Assembly (NCBI GenBank): GCA_027625915.1
Contig: JANTQA010000023.1
Location: 21,576,001 to 21,640,000, forward strand
Direction of reading: 5' to 3'
DNA length: 64,000 bases
Origin: Anaeramoeba flamelloides
Lineage: Eukaryota > Metamonada > Anaeramoebidae
In this document: positions 24,527-36,800 of the stretch, one piece after another
Position numbering within the stretch: the stretch's first letter is position 1
Layout of the letters: each line of letters opens with the position of its first letter
Program-made: the position numbers and the translations under genes
The notes under the pieces: model-generated
Told to the model about the DNA's origin: nothing
Databases searched by the model: none
What the model saw: the letters and a program-made list of their open reading frames with translations, nothing else

Positions 24527-25644
24527 TTAATTGACATTTGTTTGTTTATTCTCTAAAGTTGGCCGTATAAGAGACGGGCTAATTTGGTATTTGTCTTGGA
24601 TTTTTTTTTTCATATTTCCGATCTTTTTATAACAATAAGAAAGATCCTTTTTCATCTGAACAAGTGTTTTGGAATAATAAACAAAATTATTTTTTAATTC
24701 GCTAAATACCTTAGAGGAAAATTTATTAAATTTTGTTAGGGCCTCATTTGTGTCCTTTACATTATTAAACCTAATGATAAACTGTTGAAAAAAAAGTGTA
24801 AAGTACAGTGGTGTAAATAACCCATGTTGACAACCTTTAATCCATTACTAAAATTTAACTGTGTTTTTTTTTCAGACTTGGGTATAGGAACACCAGGAAT
24901 CTCTTATAGATTCTTGATTCATATTCAAATTGACTTTAGAGGTTAGATCTTTGATTAATCAAAATGGCACAATTATATTTACTGATTTTGTTTCAAAAAT
25001 TTCATAATATTTACAAAATTTGAGAGTTTAAATGATTTTTTTATAAAAATTCAAAAAATGAAATTTTGCTCATTTTTTTTGTCAAAAAATTACATTTTAA
25101 TCTTTCCATATCTTCATAATTCTTTTTTAAAATTTATTTAAAGAGCCCAATTTCTTGTTTATATACTGTTTTCATCCCTTGATTGGTTTTTTTTATTTCT
25201 ATAGTCATCCAATATTTTTTGCATGAGTTAAATTTTAGTAATGGGTTAAAATAAAAAACACGGGTTAGTTACACCACAGTACATGTTAGAAAAAATTTTT
25301 AAACACAGGGTTGTTGGTTGAGAGAGTAAAGTTGTTTAACATTTGGGGATTTCAAAAATTTATTGATGTTTTTGAAAATTCATTATTTTTTTTAAATCTT
25401 CTTTTTCAATCATATTTTGAATTATTTGCATGGGATTTGTTTATTGTGTTTCTGGTGATTTTTTTGGCTTTTTCTTGGTTACCTTTTTCTTTTTCTTCTT
25501 GTTTTTGTATTGTTATTGTTTCTTTTTCTTTTTTTTTTCAATTTGTTCAAGTGGTACTGTTGTTACATTTTCTTCTTTATTTATTTCATGTTTTGTTGTT
25601 TGGGTTTTTGTTTCAATTGTATTTGTTGTTTCTTGGTTACTCAT
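24527..25644 (-). pseudogene. KxDL1 (BORC subunit) gene, apparently decayed, with a MITE in its intron
   Basis: On the - strand, 24770-24527 encodes a KxDL domain: 'KDTNEALTKFNKFSS', 'YYSKTLVQMKKDLSYCYKKI', ending NVN-TAA. This aligns with KXD1 proteins ('EKTNEMLLNFNNLSS', 'LVEMKRDL'). The 5' part is at 25644-25364: one frame with a Lys/Thr/Gln-rich leader, then 'QNMIEKEDLKKIMNFQKH', matching the start of the domain. That frame has TAA codons at 25515-25513 and 25443-25441, each after CAA, and the expected donor after CATCA reads ATAAAT where GTAAAT is expected; acceptor TTAG is intact. The intron holds the family B MITE. Reading from the ATG at 25431 with an AT–AG intron (25363-24771) would give a 103-aa protein, so an intact gene with an odd splice site is possible. 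KXD1 helps position lysosomes as part of BORC. Confidence 0.7.
24804..25281 (-). mobile_element. 478-bp Tc1/mariner-type MITE, family B, copy 2
   Basis: TACAGTGGTGTAAATAACCC at the left and GGGTTAGTTACACCACAGTA at the right, inverted relative to 22976-23454 and homologous throughout. It lies within the intron of the KxDL1 relic. The two inverted copies, 1.35 kb apart, could pair with each other. Confidence 0.88.
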
Positions 25645-27853
25645 AAAGAAAAATGTCTTGTAAAAAAAAAAATCGAATAATGAAATTTCAATTTAAGGGT
25701 ATTGATGTTGTGGTTGATTAAAATAAGATAAAATTCTGGGATTAGGAGAATAGAAGTGTTTTTAATTTAGATTCTTAAGGAAGTTCATTAATTTTGAATT
25801 TGTTAAACGTGCGTTCTGTATAGAACTTTGAAAGTTAAATCTTTCTTTTCAAACCAAAGGAAATCTTTTGAAAATATGTTTCTTGGAGCTAAAAAATGAA
25901 GTAAAAATTTTTAATTTAAGGGTATACTCACTTATTGTGAATTTATACAATTCTCAAAGTGGTGACTTGCTGTTAAATATATATATTGTGAAATTGGAAT
26001 TCTTATGATTTGAAAAATTAAAGAAATAGACAAAAGATAAACTGGATTTTCATTTTTAAAAAAACAAATTAAAAACAAACAACTCAAATTCAATACTACA
26101 GAAAGTAGTTCTAATTTATGTAAAAAAAATAGATCCCAATGTAAGTCAGATAAAATAAAAAAAAAAACAAGATTCAAAAAGTTGAAACAAAGTAATTTTA
26201 GTGTTGATTTAAGCAATTCAAAAAAGTTTCAATCAAATTGTGAAAAAGAGACAAACCAAACAGACTTGAAAAACACTTTGAAAAACTTTCAGTTCCTCAC
26301 TTTATGAAAAGTCCTAAACAGTTGAAGAATTCCCAGTGTATTTTTTCAACAAGCTGATACTGGCCAAAAAGAAAACATCAACAAACTTCTTTAACAAGGG
26401 TTTCAAGGAAAGTCCTGTCTATTTTTTCGCAAAGTCCCTAGCTATTAAACCATCAAATAACCCTACAAGAGAGAATAAGTAAATAATGTTGTTAAAAGAT
26501 CATGTTCTGACTTTGGAAACCCATGGTTCAAAGGAAAAGTTGTGCTTCTTTTTTCAAGACGGCTTATACATTAAAATCGAACCAAGAAATAGACAATAAG
26601 AAAATTGGAAAATTTGTTTAGAGGTTTCTTTAAGGGACTATTCTCTATTAAATGTTTTAACCTAAATTTAATAGAGATTGAGAAATCTTTTCGCGACTTA
26701 CTGAGAGAATGAAAAAACCTGTTTATTTTCAATATTTATCTTATTTCGAGCTCAGGAATCCTTATTTAGAAATTAGTCAAAAAAAAAAATAATTTTGACT
26801 AGTCCATGAAGCTCGATGAAGAAAAAAGAAATTCCAAAAAATGAAATAAATTTGAATTTCAAATTTTCTTAAAAGAGAGAACCAAAAACCCAACCCTGAA
26901 TTAAAGTAACATGATTTTTATGGTTCTAAAAAGTTTTAGAATGACCAAATGAAGTATTCTTATTATAGGAATCAAAATTATAATCTTGTTTCTTGAGACC
27001 TTAATCCATATTAAAAAAAAAGCAATCTCTGTTGCCATACGATCTCGTTCTCTTCAAGAAATTTTCTCCTTCCCCAATACCTGTTACAAAAAAAACAAAT
27101 TTTCAATCAAAAATTATTTCACAAAGTTCTTTTAGAGAGGGAATAAAAAGTAAACTCCAACGAGGATGCAGATCTTGTGAAAGAGAAACAAAAGAGGAAA
27201 AAAATAAAATTTCGTTTGTTCATACCTTGCTTTTTGAGATTAACTCTATATTTTTCAAAGAATTAATTTGAGAAATATTTGTCGAGAAGTAACTTCAAGT
27301 CATTTCACAACAAGTAACTGAGAGAAGAATTGAATGGTCTTTTCTTATGATTTTTCAGAGTTTTGATTTAAAGAATAAATAGAACAAAAATGTTGATGCC
27401 ATGAATTCAAAAGTATTCACCAATTTACAACGAAGTCTGTTTATTTGATTAAATTGAATTTGTTGAAATCATTTTGGATTTAATATCACACAAATAAATT
27501 ACAAACGAAAATCACATTTTGAAAAATATAGATACCAAAATTTGACCTTTCAATTTCATATCTTTTGAATTAAATACCCAACCCTCCACAAAACTCACAA
27601 ACCAAGATTAATAGGGAATTTTTCGTTTTGGAAATAATTTTGTCTGTTCTTTCGCATTCAGAAATATTTGAGGAGAATCTTTTTAACGAAAATACTGAGT
27701 TTTGTTCCTTTGAAAATAAAATATAAAATCAAAAACAGTCAAAAACCGACTAAAAAATGAAAAAGTTCGAAATATTATTTTTTCAATTTTTCATAAATAA
27801 AAAATTTCTTTTTTTCTTTCGAGTTCTTTTCTTTTTTCAACAAAATTGAAGAA
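25645..27853. other. Region upstream of Furry without a supported gene
   Basis: Composition is slightly more complex than in other spacers. On the - strand, 27285-26850 has two coding-like pieces joined by a possible GTATGA...ACAG intron, but with several stops (see findings). The - strand frame at 25932-26216 is rich in Phe/Leu from T runs and was not accepted. No promoter motif identified. Confidence 0.5.
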
Positions 27854-30800
27854 ATGAGCAACTCAAAAAACCTATCGTCTAGCGTTTTGTATTCTGTTCT
27901 AACAACCTTTTTGCAATCATTTGCAGGTACTTGCAATTCCATCTTGCATTCTCTTGACACTTTAAAGCCCACGCATCAGCAAAAAAAGCGAAACGAGCAA
28001 GAGCAGTTCCTGGACTTGAAAGTCTTTGAGGAATTCCCACGATCCGCACCAACATACTCGACCTTTTTACGACAATACGCGTCTTTGGGCGTCCATGTGC
28101 CAAACTCTTCGATCGAGCTAGTTTTGCAACTTTTGCCACAATTGAAAACATTAAATGGGCAGGACAAATCCGAAAGTAGCACCTCCAAAAAGCGCTCTTC
28201 AACTCTCAGGCACACAATAACAATCGACTCCTCTGTTTACCGGGTTGAACTTGGATCCTTTTTAGATTCAATACCAATCTTTAATTCAAAATCAAAGCAT
28301 CTTGATATCATCACACAAATCCTTTTAATATTTATTATTGATTCTATAAATATTATTTTGGATCAAAAGGCAGAACTCCAAAAAGAAACAGTCATTTTGT
28401 TATTAGAATTTTCTTGGAGAGGAATTATAGAAAAATCTTCGCCAAAGTATGAATTGTTTTCAATCTTTTGACTTTTTATTTTTTTTTACCCTTTTTGTTT
28501 TTACATCCAAAAATAAAAAATAAAAAAAAAATTTAAAAAAAAAACGAATCAAAACGCATTAAAAAAGTGAGGGATTAGATTTTGAAAAATTATTACACAT
28601 ATTGCTTCAAATGAGTGTGATAAAATTTGAGCAACTACTTTGGAAACTTTTATTGCTCACTTTTTTAGAACAGTTGTAACAAAAATCAAAATTTAGGATT
28701 TATTGCCAAGGATTAAATGTTAAAAAAAAAAAAACACTTTGTGAAAGAGACAATTTTGAAGTGACTCAATTCAGAACTTCTAATTCAAAATTAAAAAAAA
28801 ACAGTCATTATAAGAATTATAAACTTAATTTAGTTCTCTAAAAAATCACAAAATTTCTTTTTCAGGCATTGCTTGATTTTTGATGGAAACAACTTGAGGA
28901 CTCTCAGAAATTTGTGGTATCTTTAGGTGCGAAATACAAGATATTAGCAAAATAAAAATGATTAAAAAGTTTGTCAACTAAAGTAAAGTCAATATACTGC
29001 AATTTTCGGATTTTTGATTGATTTAATAAAAAACATTTGTTGATCGTAAAAAATATATGAAATTCCAAACAAAACAAGGAAAAATTAAAATCGATTTTGG
29101 ATCACCCATTATGAAATGCTTACTCCACTTTAATTTCAAGTATATTTATATCTTTAGTCCTACACCCAATACCACTTGAAAAGAAAATGGAATAACCTTT
29201 TCATTGAAATTTTGATTTTGGGACTTTTCAAGTAAAATTTTGAATTTGTTTTGAAAAAAATAGTTTTTTCCAAATGACAAAATTTACAAAAAAAACCCAA
29301 ATTATAAATTTGAACAAGAACTCTTCAATTAACATACATTGCAGCCAATGTATATGTTGTTATTCAGAAAAGTAATATTCACAGACCATGATATTTGGAG
29401 AGTCCTTAAAGATAAAAAAGAATATGAAAAAATGTTCTTGTATATTGAATATAGTGGTTGGAAAGTTGACTCTTTGATCTGAAAGCCAAATATATTTAGC
29501 AACAAATCTACAAAATAAAAAAAGGAAAATTTTCATTTTATATATGTTTTAAAAAAGTGAAGACTAAAAATCTGAAAAAGTGTTGCCCAGCTTGTTTAAC
29601 TTACGAATTTTAAGCATCCTGATTGACACTTTTTAAAACTTTTATTCTCACTTTTTTAAAACAACCCTAATGTACTTTTTAAATAAAATTAATTTTTTTG
29701 ATTCAAAATTTCACTCTCATTCTAAAAAATTTAGCAACCATCTCAAAAAATTCAAAAAAAAAGGTATTTCCAAAAAAGTGGGGTAATTTTTTTTTTTAAT
29801 ATTTCATAAAAAATCTTCTATGTTAGTGGATATGTTCCTTAATTGACATTACCAAATAGAGTGAAATATTAATCCTGATTAAATCAGTATCTATGGTATT
29901 TATTTCAAAATATATTCATAAAAATATTTTCAAAAAATGGAAAAAAAAAAAATGCACTTTTTTTTGGTGAAAACAATGTACAACCAAATTTTATAAAAAA
30001 ATGAAAAGATTATTTGAAATAATGATTATTTTTTATGAATAGTGGACTGTCAAAATAATCGACATCTAAAAAAAAAAAAAAAAAACATTGAAAAAAATTA
30101 ATATTAATAATCTTACAAATATTCTTATATCATAATTTCTTATATTCTTATTATTATCTTTGATATAACAATAATAGATATGTTTACCCAAAACTTTTTA
30201 ATTATTACCAAGAAATTATTCGTCATGGATGGGAAGTCATTTTAAGCAAACTTTCATATCGCAATAATAAATTAATTTTAAAACAATTTTTAAAATATCT
30301 TGGCTCAACGAAAAACACAAATTATGAAAAATTAAGAATTTGGAGTGGGATTAGATATCTTAAAATACCTGTATATCATTTCATTTTTTAAAATAAAAAA
30401 TATTTTATTATAATAAATAATTAATTAATTTTATTATTATTATATATTTATTTTATTTTTTTTTATTAAATAATTCAGAAAGAACAACCAGAACTTTTAT
30501 TGAATTGGCATGAAAAATTATTTCCATTATTGGACTCATCAAAGAAAAGTGAATTAAAAGAAATTCAACTTGAAGTTTATGAGAATTTATTTTCACAAAT
30601 TGATTTTTCAAAAAAAAATAAAATTAATCAAAAAATTCAAGACGCTTCTTTAAATGTCTACAACTATGCTAAAAAAACTTTAAAAAAACAAATAACTCAA
30701 GGTAAGAATTATTTTTTTTCAAAATATTAAAATAAAAAAAAAAAATATTGAAAAATAAGTGGTTTGTATATCAACAAAATCAAAATATTCATAAAACCTT

Positions 30801-33800
30801 AGTTTTATTATATCCACACACAAAAAAAGACACAAAAATCATCTTCAATATTCAATTTTTTGTCATTATTACAACTAAAAATTATCAGTATTAAAAAAAA
30901 AAGGAAAATAATTATTCCTATGTTTTTTTAGGAACACATACAAAAATAAACTTGAACTTCATTAAAGAAAAAAAAAAAAAAAAAAAAAATTAAGATTGTA
31001 TTGTCCTTTTTTATTTGTAAGAAAAAATATTTACTTTTTGAGAATATTGTGTTTTTTTGATTGAAATTTTTGTGATTTGGTGAAAGAGAAATTCCTTAAA
31101 ACAAGAAAAAAAGAATGAAATTATAATTCTTATTAAAATTTTGATACCCTTAAGGAATTAGTTACATTTTCTCATTTTTGAAAAATTTTAATTGCAACTA
31201 TCTTCCCTGTAAAAAGATTTTTTGAGTGAAACAAGATATTGAATCTTTGAAATAAAAATATCATTAATACTCTTCTTATTTGTTAAAAGAATAAAAATAA
31301 ATCAGAGTTGGATCTTTAAATCTTTCAATTTTTTGAACATATTTTTTTGATTAAATTTTTGGTTTAATTAAATTATGTTTTGGATCAAGAAAATGTGTTC
31401 CAGATGAATGCTTGAAATTAATCCAAGAACAAATCTATAATAAAATAGAGATGAGAAAAGGTGTGTATTTTGAAACAAATCTTTAATGTCTTTAATACCA
31501 AACAAGAAAGATCACTTTTACAAAGAAACGTGTTGAAATCAAGAATGGAAAAAATTTTATAATAAAAATATATTTCGAAGATTTGTTTTTCATTATCTTT
31601 TTAATTAAAATGGTTGAGAACAAAATAAGAACCTTGAATTGAACACCCCATTACTTTTTATCTATTATTTTTATATAAACCCTTTTTTTACAAATTTGTT
31701 TTCAAAATTCTAATTTCAAATATTTATATCAAAACAACCCAAAACAAAGAATATTGTTTCAAAAGATTAAAGTAAAATGGTTAAATTGTCGAAATCGAAA
31801 AACAACCTCAAACAAAAAGCTTAACTTCTAAAAGAAAATAGGGTTAAAAAATTTCAAATTACTATACATAAAATATTTTGGATTTTTACAATTTAATGGA
31901 AAATAAATAATTTAAAAGACCAAACAAATAAATCCAATAAATCTATATTTTTGAAGAAGAATTTAAAAAATATCCTATTTTCTTTAAACAAATTAGATTT
32001 ATATGAATTAAAGGAAAATTGGGATTTTTAAATTTATTTTTGAAAATTGTTTAAAAATAGAAATTTGTTTTTCAAAAAATTTTGAGAATAAAAAATTTTT
32101 CCCTTGAGAAATCAAAATTAAAAACAAAGTAAAAAAGAAGAAGGAATTGTATCAAATTATTATAGATACGATCAAGAAATAAATGATTTTTATTTATTTT
32201 TTCTTTATCAATTTTTATATTCTTTTGATTTCCGTTTTTTTTAATTGGTATGTAAATATATTATATTAGTAATATATTTAACCCTCTTTTTTTTATTCAA
32301 ACATTCATTTATTTAGTTAAAGAAACAATTTGAGTGATTCGATTTTCCATATAAATCGAGACACTCAAAATTGGTAAAATGTACTTTTTTCCTTACAATA
32401 AAAATAAAAAAAAAAAAAAACAAAAGAAAATTCCATGAGATTTACAAACTAATTCAAGTAATTTTTGTGATCAAAGAAAATTATAAATGATTATAATAAA
32501 AAAATTGTTTTTTGTGAAAAAAGAATTTCCAAATTAAAATGTGAAACATTCTTATAGTTAAAGATTAATTTTTAAAATATTTATTTGAATTAATTTTATA
32601 AAATATTAATCTTATTAATACTGGTTTTGTAAAGTCAAATATCAAAACATATCTCTCCTTCGTTAAATAAAACCATTTTGATATCAAATCACCACATAAA
32701 ATTAAACGACAATTATTCCAAAAAAAAATTAAAATAAAAAAAAAATATAAAAACAATAACAAATCAAAAATATTTAAAAAAAAATAAAAAACATTTAAAA
32801 AAATAAAAAAACATTTAAAAAAATAAAAAAACATTCAAAAAAATAAAAAACATTAAAAAAAAACAAAAAAACAAAAAACAAAAAACAAAACAAACAAAAA
32901 AAAAAAAACCAATAACAAAAAATAATAATAATTGTAAAAAAAAAAACCAAATCCAAAAAAATAATAGGCATCTCATTAAAATTAATGACAACTATTTTAT
33001 TACATTCGGAAGAAACCTTTTATCAAACAAATTTTAAAAAATTCTTAACAAAGAAAATATTAAAAAATATCCATTCTGACAAAAAACAAGATTATTGTTT
33101 GGAAGCAATAAAAAAAATATTATTAGAATGCACACCCAAAATTGTAGATGAGTATAATATAAATTCATGTGTGTTCCATAATATTTATTTAAGAAATAGC
33201 AATTATCATTTTTCATTTGAAGAAAAAAGAATTCAAAGGATTCCACGAGAGGTTACGAATAAAAAAACCTTACAGGCATATCTAAAAATGATTAGTGAAG
33301 CATTATTTGGGAATAAAAAGCAAAAACTATTTTCGTCACTGGAAATTTGTTCTGAAATAATTGTATTACTTTTTTTAATTGATCCAACATATATTGTTAA
33401 TGAATTAGTGCCTAATTTAATTCAAAATGGAAGAATTGATCATTTAGACATATGCTTAAAAAGCTTTTTTTTAATTAACAAGCCCAAAATAAAAAATTAT
33501 CTTGCAAGTGAGATTGGCAAAGAGAAATTTAATGAATATTTAAAGAAGCTCAAAACAATTTATTTGAATAATTATGAAATGATCTTGGAAAAGTGTGAAT
33601 CAAACATCCAGGTTGACAAGAAGCAAATGAATAGCAAGGGATTAAAATTTACAAATTTTTTGGATTATGCCAATTTAGATTTCATTGAGTTGACTGGGAA
33701 CAAATCAAAAATCAAATTATGGGGAAAAAAACGAAAAAATTTCAATGAAGAAACCTTTTCGAGTGATTGGAATTTAGTATCGACTGAAGAAAAAAGGGTC

Positions 33801-36800
33801 AAGCAATCCAAAGTGGAAAGAGACAAATTAATTCGGAAGGTCCAAACATGGTCACGCTTATCACAAAGGGATTCTGTAGTTAAGGACTCGCCAAGCTTTT
33901 TTATCAATGAAGATGAAAAAGAGCATCGGATTGAATTTACAAACGTCCGAGAATCTGTTGGTGATTACTTGGCTTCAAACAACCAACAGGCATTGAAATC
34001 AAAATCACACTTAGATTTATTCAAGGATTTCATCAAGATCATACCATTTTTAAAATACGAAGAACTGATCAAGAAAATAAATATTTCCAAATATTTAATA
34101 CATAATAACGAAGAATTGGCCACATTGGTTTCCCATACATTACAGAGATGCCTCTTAAAAACCCCAAAGTTAATCGGTATTATTCTCAATAACCTTTTGG
34201 AATTATTCAAAATGGGGATCATCTTTTTAAATAGCAATAGTATCTACACCATTTTCTCACAAATAGTTAATTTATTAACATTATTTAAAAACATCATTTT
34301 CTTTTCAGATTCAAAAAAATTTAATTTAATAAACTTAAATTTTAACTTGGATTTATTTACAAAATCGGATAGCTATGGATTAATTTTCCTTTGCGAGCCA
34401 TACCCACAAATCAGATTATTGTGTTTCAAGTTTTTAAAAAAAATTTCCAAGTTAAAAAAGCAATTTGAATTGAATAATGTTGATCAAGGCAATAACAAAA
34501 ATAAGACCAGCAACCCAAACGGAAAGAAAGAAATAAAAAAGATATTCAACTATTTAACCCTGTACAAGCTAATTAAAAAAAAGGAATTAAAAATTTGCTT
34601 GAACATCCGATATAGAGTGGTGTTTGAAATGGTGTATGGCATTAAAAGTAAAATCGAAATCACGCAAGAATACCCATTAATTACATTCAAGGAAATCATT
34701 AAAACACCGTTTTCCAAATTTGCCCTGCTATACTTTGGCGAAATTGGCTTAACTATCATCAAAAATGAACAACTAAATTACATACAGGCATTAAGAAATA
34801 GTATATTTGGGATTCTCAAGGCCTTGAATTCCGCTGAAAACAAAAAACAGCAATACAATTTGCATAAAATCAAATTCTTTTTGTCCGTCTATTCGCTATT
34901 ATTTAGCCTCATGGGGATCAAGATTTCCAAAAAGCAGCAGATGGACGAATTGAAAAACAACGAATTAAAAAACTCATTTCTTGACTGCCAAAAGAAATTG
35001 GATGACTATCTGGGCAAATTTTGGCACTTTTTTATCAATTCCAATAATTTAATTATCAATTGGTACACCCTGATAATGTATACCATCCACCCCAATAGCA
35101 TCCATTTGATACTAAAATCCTTATTGGATTGGTTTAACCACCAAAAAAAGAAGCAACAGATCGTGGAACCAGAAAGCAAAAATAAAAGGCTCAAAAACTT
35201 ATCCATTTCAAATTTCAATAAGGCGAGAAAGCATAGCGCCAATAAGAGTATCACCTTCCTCCAGACCGATCTCACAAAGATGATACGCATTTTGTCGCAA
35301 ATTAAGGGTCTGAAGAACACGCTAGATCAAGATCTATTAAAGTTGTTTATCGATTTCATCAATAGCAACCAAAAAATGTTCGTCATTGCAGGCATTCATG
35401 GGAAATGCTCCAAGCCCACACTAAACTTTTGGCGAGGCGAGATCCTGCACCGCAAGCTCTTAAATTTATTTAACCATGCCATTAACCACTGCCTACTGTT
35501 GGTAAACCTCTGCGACAATTCCGTGATCGAACCCGACTTCAGCTTTGCGGGGTATTTGAAAAGAAACTTGCTGCCGACAATTACCGATGACAACGAGTGG
35601 AGCCACATCAACCGATACGATAGCTTCGACTTCCTCAAGGGCTTTTCGGGCCATGGCGTGCAATCCAATTACTTTATCCAGCTTTACCATGGCGAAATCG
35701 AGAAAATCAAGGAGAAGGTTAACAAGACCTTTATTCTTCAAAACTTGGACAAAAAGCATTCCATCCTGCGATCCACCACACACCTGGCCATGGAAAGCCT
35801 GATGCGGCTGGGGCCCATCTTTGAAAATTTCACGAACATTGATCAGAACTCTCAAGATTGGTTTTTGCACGCCGAAAAGATGAACTACAAAATGCTCAAA
35901 TGGCTACTGAGCTTCAACTTCAATGAAATGCTACAAATCTATATCGACTATAGCTACAGGGGCCAAAAAATCGACGCAGACCTGTTCACGCTCGCAGTAT
36001 GCGAGCAGTTTATTTTCACAGAGGACTTAATGATCATGATCCAGAAAAAGAATTCCAAAATATTCACAAGGAAGGGCAACTCAATAATCGACTTTGGCAA
36101 CGAATTGGAAATTGAAATTCAAAAAGACGAGCTGATCAACCCCATGTTTACAACAAAAAAGGTGATCTCGAATTTCAAAAAAAATAAGCATTTCCTCTCC
36201 ATCACCATTGGCGGAAGCAGTGGGCTTTTGGCGAACAAAAATTTCAATAAAAACCTTTTCAACAATAATAACATCAACGTGCTGAAGGAGAAGAAAAATA
36301 AAAAATTGCAAAAGAAAAATAAAAAATTGAAAAAAAAAATGAAGAACAAGCAAAAGAAAAAGAAATTGATCATCAGCGAAGAAGATTCCAAGTTCCAAAT
36401 CCATGTTTCTCAGCATGCTGGGCAATTGTTGTTGTTAGGCCTGGTTAATCTATTCAACCCGAACCACAAGGTGAGGATTAACTGCTTTAAAATGCTCTAT
36501 AGACTCGTGCCCATCGTCATGGGGCTGGAAACAAAATATATCGAAAACCACAAAAGCGAGAAAATCAAAAGAAGATTACTCAAGTATAGAAAGAAATTGG
36601 ACAGCACCAACCCCTCGACTCTTAAAATAAATGCTCTCAAGATCAACGAAATTACAGCGCAGCACTGTATAATCTTCACCGAAAAGGTGTTTTATGAATC
36701 ATTCGTCAGGATCACAGAGGAAAAGAGAACAGGGATATCCCTCCAAACAAGAGAAAAGGAATGGATCCTGATCCTCTTGAAGAAATGGATCGAAAATATC

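Noticed and set aside
25441-25515. TAA read as glutamine (altered genetic code) to explain CAA-TAA pairs in the KxDL1 relic
   Set aside because: The intact genes, including reading frames of 2500-3000 codons, use CAA for Gln and end with TAA or TGA, so the code is standard here.
25311-25663. Two Phe-rich plus-strand frames
   Set aside because: They are the complement of the Lys-rich leader of the KxDL1 relic on the - strand.
25932-26216. 94-codon minus-strand frame resembling a membrane protein
   Set aside because: The Phe/Leu content comes from T-rich sequence; no family motif or splice partner was found.
35396-35870. Two overlapping minus-strand frames of 90 and 125 codons within Furry
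   Set aside because: They lie opposite the G+C-rich, conserved part of the Furry exon, where fewer stops occur by chance on the complement; no domain is recognisable.
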